DNA of 64,000 nt, taken from the NCBI GenBank assembly GCA_902763185.1, contig CACWQT010000006.1:36254-100253 (forward strand). Direction: 5' to 3'. Source of the stretch: an uncultured Rhodospirillales bacterium. Lineage in GTDB: Bacteria; Pseudomonadota; Alphaproteobacteria; RF32; CAG-239. The notes beneath the pieces are model-generated. The model was not told the DNA's origin, searched no databases, and saw nothing but the letters and a program-made list of their open reading frames with translations. The translations under genes were made by a program, and so were the position numbers. Below are positions 1 to 8,386 of the stretch, one piece after another. Every line of letters starts with the position of its first letter. Positions within the stretch are counted from its first letter, which is position 1.

Positions 1-47
1 AGATCCAAAACTGCCGGTATTACCTGATTTTTCTCTACATTACTCAT
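1..47 (-). CDS. lolD: LolD, lipoprotein-release ABC ATPase (N-terminal fragment)
   Basis: Only the first 15 codons are in the window, on the minus strand, starting at an ATG whose first base is position 47. The readable peptide is MSNVEKNQVIPAVLD. The start overlaps the end of the lolC/E gene by 8 nt, the usual arrangement of lolC/E followed by lolD, and suggests translational coupling. The name rests on this synteny and not on motifs, because the Walker and signature motifs would lie outside the window. LolD would energise transfer of outer-membrane lipoproteins from the inner membrane to LolA. Confidence 0.6.
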   Translation of the reverse strand, partial: MSNVEKNQVIPAVLD

Positions 48-1296
48 AACGAAGTGCCTCCACAGGATCCATTTTTGCCGCCCGATAAGCAGGATACAGC
101 GTTGCCAAGAACGAAAGTAAAAGCGAAATTCCGGCAACCGCCATTACCACTTCGCCATCAACCTTGGCCGGCAATTTGGATAAAAAGTAAATTTCTGCCG
201 CAAACAAATCACGCCCTGCCAAAGATTGCAAAAACTGACGAATATTCTCAATATTATCACAAAAGAGCAACCCTAACACCACACCTAAGAATGTGCCGAC
301 AAAGCCGATAAAAGCTCCGTCAAGAAAGAACACTTTCATCACCATGCCTTTGGTTGCCCCCATCGTGCGCAATACTGCAATATCACGCCCTTTATCTTTC
401 ACAAGCATAATCAAACCGGTGATAATGTTAAACGCCGCCACTAAAATAATAAGCGTTAAAACGATAAACATGACATTGCGTTCCACATCAACCGCATTAA
501 AAAAGGCGGAATTGCTCTGCCGATAGTCATAAACATAAGCTTTATTACCCGAGCTTTCTATCGCCGCCCCGATAATCTGTCTGGCATAATCCACATCAAC
601 ATCCTCTAAAAGTGTGACATCAATGTGTGTAACACCGTTACCCAAAGAAAAGAACTTTTGTGCGGCCTCTAAAGGCATAAACGCAAAGTTTGCATCATAT
701 TCATACATACCGAAATTAAACGTGCCGATAACCTGATAGCTTTTCATCCTCGGCACCGTGCCAAACATGGTGATTTTGCCGTTAGGCGAAAGAAGTGTGA
801 TTTCATCGCCGATATCAACGCCGAGCTTATTAGCCAAGCGCTCGCCCAAAACCACCACATCATCCTTAAACTCTGTTAAGTCAACACTTTTAAAGCCGTC
901 ACGAAGCACTTGTTTTTTAACAATATCTGTGGCATTTACCCCTCTGACCATCACACCTTCGGCAGTATTACCGGCGGTGGCCAAGAGCTGCTTTTCAACC
1001 ATCGGTAACGCAACTTTGACACCTTTAACATTATTTTCCAAAATCTTAACCGCCTCGGCATAGTTATCAAACGGCGTATTACGAATAGCCACAATGCTGA
1101 CGTGTCCGTTAATCCCCAAAATCCGGTTTAAGAGTTCTGCCTTAAACCCGTTCATCACCGAGGTAACGATAATAAGCGTTGCCACCCCTAAAGCAATACC
1201 GATAAACGCAAACGAGGTAATAACCGAAATAAACCCCTCTTTACGCTTAGCGCGCAAATAGCGTGCCGCAACCATTGTTTCAAATTTGGAAAACAT
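40..1296 (-). CDS. lolE: LolC/LolE family lipoprotein-releasing permease
   Basis: Inner-membrane permease of the LolCDE complex, which extracts mature outer-membrane lipoproteins for LolA. The 418-residue product has the family layout: a cytoplasmic start (FSKFETMVAARYLRAKR), a first membrane segment near residues 23-45 (SVITSFAFIGIALGVATLII), a large periplasmic domain, then three C-terminal membrane segments and the typical ending YPAYRAAKMDPVEALRYE. The ATG at 1296 is chosen because AAGGAG lies 9 nt upstream; a TTG at 1302 would be too close to that site. lolD overlaps the 3' end. Many alphaproteobacteria have a single LolC/E hybrid, so lolC or lolF would be equally fair names. Confidence 0.93.
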   Translation of the reverse strand: MFSKFETMVAARYLRAKRKEGFISVITSFAFIGIALGVATLIIVTSVMNGFKAELLNRILGINGHVSIVAIRNTPFDNYAEAVKILENNVKGVKVALPMVEKQLLATAGNTAEGVMVRGVNATDIVKKQVLRDGFKSVDLTEFKDDVVVLGERLANKLGVDIGDEITLLSPNGKITMFGTVPRMKSYQVIGTFNFGMYEYDANFAFMPLEAAQKFFSLGNGVTHIDVTLLEDVDVDYARQIIGAAIESSGNKAYVYDYRQSNSAFFNAVDVERNVMFIVLTLIILVAAFNIITGLIMLVKDKGRDIAVLRTMGATKGMVMKVFFLDGAFIGFVGTFLGVVLGLLFCDNIENIRQFLQSLAGRDLFAAEIYFLSKLPAKVDGEVVMAVAGISLLLSFLATLYPAYRAAKMDPVEALRYE

Positions 1297-1410
1297 TATC
1301 AAAAACTCCTTATCAAGCTGATAAAGAATGTAGCCTTTGTTAAAAAATCATACAACCGAATTTATAAACAATCCACACCCCCTATCAATTAATCTAGCAA
1401 TGGGTGGGAT

Positions 1411-1514
1411 AAAGTGCGGTGCTATCGCCGTGAGCCCACCGAGGCGCACGAGCGTAGTTAGACCTACGTGACGCGCCGATGAGTGGCTTCCTCACAGCGA
1501 TTTGACCGTGCTTT
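1411..1514. repeat. Family C long palindromic intergenic element, copy 1
   Basis: A long nested hairpin between lolE and the HxlR gene. From the centre outward the arms are CGTAG/CTACG around TTAGAC, GGCGC/GCGCC, CCAC/GTGG, GTGAG/CTCAC, ATCGC/GCGAT and AAGTGCGGT/ACCGTGCTT (the last with two G-U pairs). The core recurs at 20583-20690 and 34383-34498 with compensating base changes. This copy differs from the others in its outer arms. A further AT-rich hairpin, GTAAAAT/ATTTTAC, follows at about 1529-1556. No gene is seen in 1297-1604. Confidence 0.85.
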
Positions 1515-1604
1515 AGCACGCCCCTGTGAGTAAAATATATTTTTATTGATTTTACCCCCAACGCATACTAAATTACTCCAAAGATACTATTGAGGAGCAA
1601 TAAA

Positions 1605-2054
1605 ATGGAAGCAAGCGCGAAATCATTAGCGGAAACGACCATCAAAATGCTGGGAGACCGCTGGAAAGTTCAGATTATTGAGTGCTTAATGGACGGCACC
1701 AAACGTTTTGGCGAATTAAAAAGAGAATTGGGCGACATTACCCAAAAAGTTCTCACGTCAAATTTGCGAATGCTTGAAGAAAACGGGATATTGATCAGAC
1801 ACGTTTATGCTGAAATTCCGCCGAGAGTTGATTATACGTTAACCAACTTGGGGTATGATTTGCGTCCGGTTATTGATTCGATGGTAGCATGGGCAGAAAT
1901 GTATCGCGAAACGATTATCAATGAATTTAATCAAAAAGTTGAACAGGGCAAAGCCAAAATTGAACAGCATCGCGCCAATTTGGAAACGGCGATGGAACTT
2001 GGTAAAGCCAAACTGGATTCAACAATCAATCAGATAAAAAATACCTTCCAATAA
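1605..2054 (+). CDS. HxlR-family winged-helix transcriptional regulator with long C-terminal tail
   Basis: A 149-residue DNA-binding protein. Residues ~10-105 match the HxlR winged-helix domain: the opening LGDRWKVQIIECLMDGTKRF, the helix FGELKRELGDITQKVLTSNL and the wing region PPRVDYTLTNLGYDLRPVID. The last ~40 residues are an unusual charged, probably helical tail (VEQGKAKIEQHRANLETAME), longer than in most HxlR proteins and possibly a coiled coil. The ATG at 1605 has GAGGAG 7 nt upstream (1592-1597). The gene stands alone and ends in a strong terminator. HxlR proteins often respond to redox or electrophile stress; nothing here shows the signal or target. Confidence 0.88.
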   Translation: MEASAKSLAETTIKMLGDRWKVQIIECLMDGTKRFGELKRELGDITQKVLTSNLRMLEENGILIRHVYAEIPPRVDYTLTNLGYDLRPVIDSMVAWAEMYRETIINEFNQKVEQGKAKIEQHRANLETAMELGKAKLDSTINQIKNTFQ

Positions 2055-2059
2055 TAATG

Positions 2060-2085
2060 AAGCCTCCTTTCGGAGGCTTTTTTTT
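2060..2085 (+). terminator. Rho-independent terminator after the HxlR gene
   Basis: A perfect 8-bp stem AAGCCTCC/GGAGGCTT with loop TTTC, followed by a run of eight T residues. The T-run reaches the stop codon of the convergent pepA gene. On the minus strand no T-run follows the hairpin, so it should act mainly on plus-strand transcripts. Confidence 0.93.
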
Positions 2086-3565
2086 ATTTCGTTTCTAAAT
2101 TCCTTAAAAACTTATTGAGGAGCAACACGCCAAATCCGCTGGCCCCTTTGCCGTATAAGGATTTCGGCTTGGAAAACATATCCATGCCGGCAATATCCAA
2201 ATGCGCCCATGGTGTTTTATTCTTTAAGAAAGCCTCCAAGAAGCACGCCGCAGTAATTGAACCGGCGGACCGTCCTTCTGAAATATTCTTTACATCGGCA
2301 ATATCCGACTTGATTTTTTTGCGATATCCGTCTGTTAGCGGAAAACGCCACAATTCTTCACCCGATTGCTCACCGGCAATAGAAAGCAACTCTGAGAGCA
2401 CATCATCATTAGAGAAGAGACCTGCCATTTCATCACCCAGCGCCACCACAATTGCACCGGTTAAAGTGGCGATATCAATAATGCGCTCCGGCTTATATTC
2501 ACGCTCAACATAGGTAATACAATCGCCCAAAACCAAGCGTCCTTCCGCATCGGTGTTTAGGATTTCAACCGTTTTACCCGAAAGCGAGGTCACAATATCA
2601 CCAGGTCTCGTTGCCGTGCCGGATGGCATATTTTCCACAAGCCCGACAATACCGACGATATTAAGGCTAAGCTTTTGCTGAGCCGCCGCCTTAAGGCTTG
2701 AAACAACCACCGCAGAGCCTGCCATATCCTGTTTCATATCCCACATACCGTTTGAGGGTTTAATGGAGATACCGCCTGAGTCAAAGGTAACCCCTTTACC
2801 GACCAAGGCTACATCAACCGATTTTTTCTTCTTATTGCCGTTATATTCCAAAATCGCCACATACGGGTCATTAACCGAGCCTTGAGAAACCGAAAGGAGC
2901 ATATTAAAGCCCTTTTTCTTTAATTCGGTTTTATTGATAAGTGTAACTTTTAAGCCGAGATTCTCTAAACGCTTAATATCCGCAGCGTAAATTGCCGGCG
3001 TTAATTCATTAGACGGTTCATTGGTCAAATCTCTGGCATAACGCACAGCATTGGCAAGTGCCGCCGTTTTTTCATAATCTTTTTTAGCAATCTGTTCTTT
3101 TGCAACAAAATTGACGGTTTCAAGTTTGGGCATATCCTCTTTTTTAATATCGGTATGATACTTATCAAAGCTATATGAAGAAAGTTCAAAGCCTAAACCC
3201 ATATTATTAGCAATATCTAAAGCGCTGAAAGTTGTTTTCGGTAAATGCCGTGCAAAAACGCTTGCCGAAGTATATTTTTTGATTTTAGGATAAATTTTAC
3301 CTGCCAAAACTTGCAAATCAACCGCACTGACATCTAACCCCACACGACAGAGAATAATCAACTCTTTTAAGTTATCAAAAGCTAAAAGCTCTTGCGCTTT
3401 GCCGGCTATTTCATCTTCACGCGCCACATAAGATTTAAGCTTATTAAAAGCACTCCGGTCGATAATCCCGCCGGTTATACCATAGTTTAGCGCTTCGTCT
3501 TTGGTAGCCACCAAGATTTTTACAAAACTATCACGTGCGTTTTTACCAAAAGAAATTTCCACCAT
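2084..3565 (-). CDS. pepA: Leucyl aminopeptidase (M17 family), PepA
   Basis: Cytosolic two-metal aminopeptidase that releases N-terminal residues during peptide turnover; in some bacteria it also binds DNA. The 493-residue product has the N-terminal macro-like domain and the C-terminal catalytic domain. Signature pieces are VGKGVTFDSGGISIKPS (metal-binding Lys and Asp), MKQDMAGSAVV and the family signature NTDAEGRLVLGD. The start is placed at the ATG of MVEISFGKNARD (3565), which has AGGAG 8 nt upstream; upstream codons in frame lack a ribosome site. The gene converges on the HxlR gene, with ends 30 nt apart. Confidence 0.95.
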   Translation of the reverse strand: MVEISFGKNARDSFVKILVATKDEALNYGITGGIIDRSAFNKLKSYVAREDEIAGKAQELLAFDNLKELIILCRVGLDVSAVDLQVLAGKIYPKIKKYTSASVFARHLPKTTFSALDIANNMGLGFELSSYSFDKYHTDIKKEDMPKLETVNFVAKEQIAKKDYEKTAALANAVRYARDLTNEPSNELTPAIYAADIKRLENLGLKVTLINKTELKKKGFNMLLSVSQGSVNDPYVAILEYNGNKKKKSVDVALVGKGVTFDSGGISIKPSNGMWDMKQDMAGSAVVVSSLKAAAQQKLSLNIVGIVGLVENMPSGTATRPGDIVTSLSGKTVEILNTDAEGRLVLGDCITYVEREYKPERIIDIATLTGAIVVALGDEMAGLFSNDDVLSELLSIAGEQSGEELWRFPLTDGYRKKIKSDIADVKNISEGRSAGSITAACFLEAFLKNKTPWAHLDIAGMDMFSKPKSLYGKGASGFGVLLLNKFLRNLETK

Positions 3566-3702
3566 CAGATTCTCTCCTAAAAATAATTTAACATTGGCTA
3601 TATAATGCCTGCAACATTTAAAAAAAAGGTTAAAATAAGCATCTTGACTTTGCACTTTATCGTGCTAATGTCTGAAAAATAAAATAATAAAGAGGCATAA
3701 CA

Positions 3703-4647
3703 ATGGGCAGAATATTTGTTGCAGATGACATCAATATCGGACGCGCCGCGGTTGCCATCCGCGCCGGCGGACTAGTCGCTTTTCCAACCGAAACGGTTTA
3801 TGGTCTTGGGGCTGATGTCTATAATCCGCATGCCGTTGCCGCCATCTTTGCCGCTAAAGGAAGACCTACTTTTAATCCGCTGATTTCGCATATCGCCGAG
3901 CCTGATTTCTTAAAAGAATATGCCGTAGCCGATAGCCGCGCCCTCTTTTTAGCCAAAAAGTTTTGGCCGGCACCGCTGACTTTTGTATTACCGAGAAAAG
4001 ATGATAATCCGGCTCTTGACCTTGTTTGCGCGGGATTAAAAACCATTACCGTGCGTTGCCCCAATCATCCGGTAGCCTTAGAGCTTATCCGCCGCTCCGG
4101 TGTGCCGATTGCCGCTCCCTCGGCTAATCGTTCGCAAAGTATTTCCCCCACCACCGCTCAAGCCGTTTTTGAGAGTTTAGGTGACAACGTTGATATGATA
4201 TTAGACGGTGGGCCTTGTGCTGTCGGTGTGGAATCAACCATTATTGATTTAACCACCCCAAAAGTCGTTATGCTCCGTGCCGGCGGCATCACCAAAGAAG
4301 AATTAGAAGAAGTTTTGGGTGAAGAAATCATAATCTCTGACGGCAACCCTGATAAGCCAAACTCACCGGGGCAACTCCTCCGTCACTATGCCCCGTCAAA
4401 AAAGTTGCGTATCAATGCCGCCACCCCTGAACCTGATGAGTTTTTTATCGGCTTTGGCAAAGACTATCCGAATGCCCCGCTAAACTTAAGCCCCACCGGC
4501 GATTTAAGAGAGGCAGCGGCAAACCTTTTTGCATTTATGCGTCAAGCCGACAGCCAAGATAAATATAATAAATTAGCCATGGCACCTATCCCTAATAACG
4601 GTTTAGGTCTGGCTATCAACGACCGCATCAAACGCGCCGCAAGATAA
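3703..4647 (+). CDS. tsaC: Threonylcarbamoyl-AMP synthase, Sua5/YrdC type
   Basis: Makes threonylcarbamoyl-AMP from threonine, bicarbonate and ATP, the first step of t6A37 formation on tRNAs reading ANN codons. Residues ~10-195 are the YrdC domain, with FPTETVYGLGADVYN, the KGRPTFNPL loop and APSANRSQSISPT. A linker with SPGQLLRHYAPSKKL leads into a Sua5 C-terminal domain, so at 314 residues this is the long Sua5 form and not the short YrdC/TsaC form. The ATG at 3703 is preceded by AGAGG. Partners TsaB, TsaD and TsaE are not in the window. Confidence 0.95.
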   Translation: MGRIFVADDINIGRAAVAIRAGGLVAFPTETVYGLGADVYNPHAVAAIFAAKGRPTFNPLISHIAEPDFLKEYAVADSRALFLAKKFWPAPLTFVLPRKDDNPALDLVCAGLKTITVRCPNHPVALELIRRSGVPIAAPSANRSQSISPTTAQAVFESLGDNVDMILDGGPCAVGVESTIIDLTTPKVVMLRAGGITKEELEEVLGEEIIISDGNPDKPNSPGQLLRHYAPSKKLRINAATPEPDEFFIGFGKDYPNAPLNLSPTGDLREAAANLFAFMRQADSQDKYNKLAMAPIPNNGLGLAINDRIKRAAR

Positions 4648-4914
4648 ACTCCCCACAATCACAACGATGTCATTGCAAAGGACTATAATCATCCCCAAGG
4701 CACTCATCCCTTGAGCGAAAACATTTTTTCCGTCATCCCTCGAGCGAGGAACGAGCGAGATAAGGGATCTTCAAATTAATGATAAGGATATATTAGCCCC
4801 TCCGGCTCCCCATTTATGGGAAGTGACAATATTGAAGCCCCCTAATCATTCGGACTTCGCCGAATAAGGGGTGACGGTTAATGAGAATTATGCCGATTGA
4901 GCGATGAGGCTAAC
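4648..4914. other. Intergenic region with degenerate short repeats
   Basis: No gene is seen. The stretch holds repeat-like fragments: a GTCATTGCAAAGG piece related to the GTCATTGCGAGG motif at 59285, a GTCATCCCT...AAGGGAT inverted pair around 4732-4771, and a CTAATCATTCGG...CCGAATAAGGGG segment. They look like remnants of common dispersed intergenic repeats. No promoter or terminator can be called with confidence. Confidence 0.4.
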
Positions 4915-5385
4915 TTAATATTCTTTCAATTTTCTGGAAACTTCGCGCTCTTTAATGCTCTCGCGCTTGTCATAAAGCTTTTTACCTTTGCCTAAGCCCA
5001 CTTCTAATTTGGCGCGCCCGCGATTATCAAAAAAGAGTCGTTTGGCAACAAGCGAATATCCCTTTTTAGACATCAAACCAATGATTTTATCAATCTCATG
5101 GCGTGTGAGGAGTAACTTCTTTTTGCGGTTGGCATCATGATGTTCATAACCTTTATTGGCATATTCTTCAATTTTCAAGTTCTCGATAAACAACTCACCA
5201 TTATCATACGAGCCGTATGTATCGGTTAAGCTCGCTTTACCCAAACGGAGCGATTTAACCTCTGTTCCTTTAAGTTCTAAACCTGCAATAAATGTTTCTT
5301 CAATGGCATAGTCAAACGTAGCGCGGCGATTAACGGCAATCTGCCCCGTTGCAATAAAATCTGATTTTTTTTCTTTTTTTGCCAT
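4915..5385 (-). CDS. smpB: SsrA-binding protein SmpB
   Basis: The tmRNA-binding protein of trans-translation; it brings Ala-tmRNA to ribosomes stalled on non-stop mRNA. The 156-residue product shows the SmpB beta-barrel (NRRATFDYAIEETFIAGLEL, GTEVKSLRLGKASLTDTYGS), the H-rich turn YEHHDANRKKKLLLTRHEID, and the basic C-terminal tail (KKLYDKRESIKEREVSRKLK) that enters the empty mRNA channel. The ATG at 5385 follows GAGGAA at a good distance; a longer frame upstream has no ribosome site. The tmRNA gene itself is not recognised nearby. Confidence 0.96.
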   Translation of the reverse strand: MAKKEKKSDFIATGQIAVNRRATFDYAIEETFIAGLELKGTEVKSLRLGKASLTDTYGSYDNGELFIENLKIEEYANKGYEHHDANRKKKLLLTRHEIDKIIGLMSKKGYSLVAKRLFFDNRGRAKLEVGLGKGKKLYDKRESIKEREVSRKLKEY

Positions 5386-5506
5386 TTTATTCCTCGTTAT
5401 GACATCGGTAAAATATAACGAATTAACACCGCTTGTCAAGGGATAACTTTGATAATCGGTACACTTCAAAGATGATATATTAAATAATTTTATGGAGAAA
5501 ATTTTA

Positions 5507-5535
5507 TTGACAGGTATCGCAAAAAATGATATCCT
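5507..5535 (+). promoter_or_regulatory. Sigma-70-type promoter of the orphan gene at 5744
   Basis: TTGACA (5507-5512), a 17-bp spacer and TATCCT (5530-5535). Transcription would begin near 5542, giving a leader of about 200 nt. The leader contains a possible hairpin with arms AGTTCCT (5675-5681) and AGGAACT (5710-5716). Apart from this leader, nothing else is seen between smpB and 5744. Confidence 0.7.
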
Positions 5536-5743
5536 AACCCTGCATTTTGCATTATGATATTCTATAAGTCTGATTGTATTATTATTGGTAGCAACTGATA
5601 AGGTGATTTACTTTCGGGACTTGGATTTCTGTGTGCATGGCAGGTTATTTGTCTTAGCGTCTTTATGATGTTAAAGTTCCTTCAAATAACTTTCACAAGA
5701 TTAGCCACGAGGAACTGGCAAGGCTCATAAAATTTTTAGAGCT

Positions 5744-6814
5744 ATGAACAAATCAAATTCAACCCCCGAACAGGTGGTCGCAATGTCCACCAAAGTTTTC
5801 AACTTTATCATTGACGCCTACGTATTCATTTGGTGGGCGCTGTTGTGTAACCCGTTCTCTATGGCACTTATCCACTGGATTAAGCCGAAACTGGCTTCTG
5901 CCTTGGCTCACGACAAGATCTTCTGCGGTAATGATATGCTGGCCTTCTACACCAAGCTCGCCATAAAGTGGCCATTTAGATGGTCCAAGTGGTGGCTTAC
6001 TCTCGATGATGTAAAGGCTCTCGACGCACCACAGCAGGTGGAGTATTTTTTGAGAGTGAATCGCTCTGAGAAAGTGCTGGATATGCTTTCATCAAGGGCA
6101 CACGTCATCTTGGTGGATGACCACCGCGACAAGATGAAGCAAATCATTAAAAGCATGCGACTGCCGAACGAGCTGTTTGCTGAAGTTTTAATTTCACCCT
6201 TAGCAGAAGAACTGCCTGATTACATCAAGCGTATGGGAACTTTGCCAAAGGATCAACAGCAAATTCTGATGAAGCAGGCCGTATCCGACAGCTACCTGGC
6301 AATATCTACGCCCGCCACAGAGATGTTTTTAGCCTACATTGAGCGTTGCGGCTTAAGCAAAGACCTTGCTGAACAGTTTAATCAGGATAGTGCCGGTGCC
6401 AGCTTCAAGCATTGTGCTATGCGCGCACTCAAGTGTTATGACCAGAGGATGGTAGTCAGACAATATCATGATTTGGATACTGAAACAGCCGAACGTGATT
6501 GGATGCTCTACCTCAAGGAAGAAGGTAAGCTCTATGCCAATCCTTCTATGGAGATGAGCTTAAGGCAATACCAGATTTTTCACAAGCTCGGTATGACCTT
6601 AAAAGAAGATGCAATCTTGCGCTTCTTCAAGAGAACCAATTCAGAGGGCATGAAGCTTGAAATCATGCGTTCGGAGCCAAAGCATGGTATTGCCAACGCC
6701 AAAATCTGGGAAATGGTGTGCAACGACCCCTACCTCAAAAAGATGTATTACGAGGTTTTGACACCTGATGAAAAAGGGCAACTCAGAACCAAAGGCATTG
6801 AATGCGAAGGTTAA
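5744..6814 (+). CDS. Orphan protein of unknown function, 356 residues
   Basis: I recognise no family. The product has one hydrophobic stretch near residues 18-46 (VFNFIIDAYVFIWWALLCNP) that could be a membrane or buried segment. The rest is a helical, charged body with many Leu, Met and Lys residues. The gene is a complete transcription unit: consensus promoter, ~200-nt leader and strong terminator just after the stop. No Shine-Dalgarno sequence precedes the ATG beyond a weak AGAG. Codon choice (frequent AAG, CTC, GCC) seems different from neighbouring genes, which hints at transfer or unusual expression. The gene is real by length and signals; its role is unknown. Confidence 0.8.
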   Translation: MNKSNSTPEQVVAMSTKVFNFIIDAYVFIWWALLCNPFSMALIHWIKPKLASALAHDKIFCGNDMLAFYTKLAIKWPFRWSKWWLTLDDVKALDAPQQVEYFLRVNRSEKVLDMLSSRAHVILVDDHRDKMKQIIKSMRLPNELFAEVLISPLAEELPDYIKRMGTLPKDQQQILMKQAVSDSYLAISTPATEMFLAYIERCGLSKDLAEQFNQDSAGASFKHCAMRALKCYDQRMVVRQYHDLDTETAERDWMLYLKEEGKLYANPSMEMSLRQYQIFHKLGMTLKEDAILRFFKRTNSEGMKLEIMRSEPKHGIANAKIWEMVCNDPYLKKMYYEVLTPDEKGQLRTKGIECEG

Positions 6815-6820
6815 AAAAAA

Positions 6821-6851
6821 GGACTGACGGTTAAACCGTCGGTCCTTTTTT
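6821..6851 (+). terminator. Rho-independent terminator after the orphan gene
   Basis: A 10-bp stem GGACTGACGG/CCGTCGGTCC (one G-U pair), loop TTAAA and six T residues. It begins 6 nt after the stop codon at 6814. Confidence 0.95.
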
Positions 6852-6918
6852 GTGCCCCTTTTTTGTTGCAAAATTTCACAAGGCGTGTATAAGGGAATAA
6901 ATTTTTAAGGAGAATAAA

Positions 6919-7632
6919 ATGTTTCAACCGGTTGTGATATTGGTTAAACCGCAGTTAGCGGAAAACATCGGTATGGCGGCGCGCGCCATGAAAAATTGCG
7001 GGCTAAAAGAGCTTCGCGTGGTAGCGCCGTTAGAAAGCCCCACGGCAGAAATTGCCTTGCGCGCCTCATCTAATTCCGAAGAAATTTTGCAAAATGCCAA
7101 AATTTATCCGAATACCAAAGAGGCCTTGGCAGATTTAGAGACCGTATATGCCGCAACCGCCCGTCCGCGTCATCAGGTTAAGCCGGTGGAAACGGCAGAA
7201 TATGCCGCCACACATTTGGAACTTAACAAAAAAATCGGTTTTATGTTCGGGTGTGAACGGACAGGACTTGAAAACGAAGACATTTCGCTTGCCGATAAGA
7301 TTATAGAAATCCCCTTAAACCCCGAACATTCTTCACTTAACTTAGCGCAAGCCGTGCTTGTTATCGGCTATGAGTATTACAAAACAACCATCAATCCAGT
7401 CGGCTCAAGATTACTCAAAAACGACGGCAATTTTGCCAAAAAAGAGCAAGTGTTTAAGTTTTTAGAAATGTTAGATGCGAAGATTAGCGCAAGCCCCAGA
7501 CTAAAAGACGAAGCGCATACCAAAACGCTTTTAATCAACATCAACAATATTTTCACCCGCGCCGCATTAACCGAGCAGGAATTAAACTCGCTTTACGGCA
7601 TCGTGCAGATATTAACCGATAATAAGAAATAA
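6919..7632 (+). CDS. trmJ: TrmJ-like tRNA 2'-O-methyltransferase (SPOUT)
   Basis: A SAM-dependent ribose methylase of the SpoU/TrmH superfamily; TrmJ acts on tRNA position 32. The 237-residue product has the three SPOUT motifs in order: VILVKPQLAENIGMAARAMK at the N-terminus, FGCERTGLENEDI in the middle, and IPLNPEHSSLNLAQAVLVIG before a C-terminal helical extension. Length and extension fit TrmJ better than TrmL or TrmH. The ATG at 6919 follows AAGGAG. The gene is followed by a long region of structured repeats. Confidence 0.9.
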   Translation: MFQPVVILVKPQLAENIGMAARAMKNCGLKELRVVAPLESPTAEIALRASSNSEEILQNAKIYPNTKEALADLETVYAATARPRHQVKPVETAEYAATHLELNKKIGFMFGCERTGLENEDISLADKIIEIPLNPEHSSLNLAQAVLVIGYEYYKTTINPVGSRLLKNDGNFAKKEQVFKFLEMLDAKISASPRLKDEAHTKTLLININNIFTRAALTEQELNSLYGIVQILTDNKK

Positions 7633-7654
7633 CGTTAAACGTGCTGGTTATGCA

Positions 7655-7858
7655 GGTGGCGCTGCCACCGCCGACCGCGTAGGTCTGCCCGCCGCACAGG
7701 CGAGCCGCAAGGCTAACCGGCGCGCTTTCAGCATTAAAAATTTTTTGTAAATCAAAAAATTTTTGCGCGCCACTCTCATAGACCTTTCCCTAAAAAAGTT
7801 ACCCACAACACGCGCTTGAACTTCAAAATCGTTCCGCGCGATTATGGATAACTTTTTA
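7655..7858 (+). repeat. Composite A+B structured element, copy 1 (after trmJ)
   Basis: It begins with mini-hairpins such as GGTGGC-GCT-GCCACC (7655-7669). The family A hairpin follows: outer arm GGCGCGC (7719-7725), a 10-nt unpaired stretch on the 5' side only, inner arms AAAAATTTTTTG/CAAAAAATTTTT (7736-7764, loop TAAAT), then directly the outer arm GCGCGCC (7765-7771). The family B hairpin comes next: AAAAAGTTA (7793-7801) and TAACTTTTT (7849-7857), enclosing CGCGC/GCGCG. Related copies are at 20172, 24063, 42412, 44987 and 50325. Confidence 0.9.
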
Positions 7859-7868
7859 ATTTAGAGAA

Positions 7869-8227
7869 ATTTAAACTGAAAAACAGCTCAACAGAGCTGT
7901 TTTTGCCGAGGGCTTGAGAAAATGCCCTCCCCCTATCAAAACAATCCATCCGTGGGCTTGGATAGTGCCAATGCTATACGCACCCCACATTTAAACCGAA
8001 AAACAGCTCAACAGAGCTGTTTTTGCCGAGGGCTTGAGAAAATACCCTCCCCTATCAAAACAATCCATCCGTGGGCTTGGATAGTGCCAATGCTATACGA
8101 TCCCCACATTTAAACCGAAAAACAGCTCAACAGAGCTGTTTTTGCCGAGGGCTAGAGAAAATGCCCTCCCCCTATCAAAACAATCCATCCGTGGGCTTGG
8201 ATAGTGCCAATGCTATACGCGCCCCAC
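7869..8227. repeat. Tandem array of a ~120-bp unit (family D, short form)
   Basis: Three near-identical units of 119-120 bp start at 7869, 7989 and 8108. Each holds a terminator-like hairpin AAACAGCTC/GAGCTGTTT with a T-run, a hairpin GAGGGC/GCCCTC, and a segment starting GTGGGCTTGGATAGTG that ends in a CCCAC complement. Two apparent reading frames across the array exist only because the units repeat, so I do not call genes. The arms relate to the long family D copies at 8228-8386 and 34238-34361. Confidence 0.9.
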
Positions 8228-8386
8228 ATTTAAACCAAAAAATCGTTCTAAACAGAACGATTTTTGCAATGGGCTCGGAGAGTGCCGGTGCTGGAAGCAG
8301 ATTTGCGACTGCGGTTTACAAAACCGGTAAATAAAGGAGCAAATCTGCAATCATGACCGGTGCTATACGAGCCCCTGCCCCTGATA
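8228..8386. repeat. Family D long palindromic element overlapping the lon stop
   Basis: The unit opens with AAAATCGTTCT/AGAACGATTTT (terminator-like). A nested palindrome follows: GGGCTCG (8271-8277) pairs with CGAGCCC (8368-8374), AGTGCCGG (8281-8288) pairs with CCGGTGCT (8357-8364) using two G-U pairs, and GCAGATTTGC (8297-8306) pairs with GCAAATCTGC (8339-8348). The right arm contains the lon stop codon and last codons. A second long copy is at 34238-34361. Confidence 0.85.

Noticed and set aside
5386..5743. tmRNA gene next to smpB
   Set aside because: No tRNA-like acceptor or tag-coding segment was seen; the stretch reads better as promoter and leader of the orphan gene.
7922..8334. Two overlapping open frames (7922-8113 and 8071-8334) across the tandem array
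   Set aside because: The frames follow from repetition of a ~120-bp unit full of hairpins; their products are internal repeats without ribosome sites, so they are not genes.
7869..8386. CRISPR array
   Set aside because: The repeats are ~120 bp and nearly contiguous, with no unique spacers of regular length and no cas genes.
7640..8386. Type III toxin-antitoxin locus (repeat RNA plus toxin)
   Set aside because: The repeats end in terminators as in such loci, but no ToxN-like gene lies next to them; lon and trmJ are conserved housekeeping genes.
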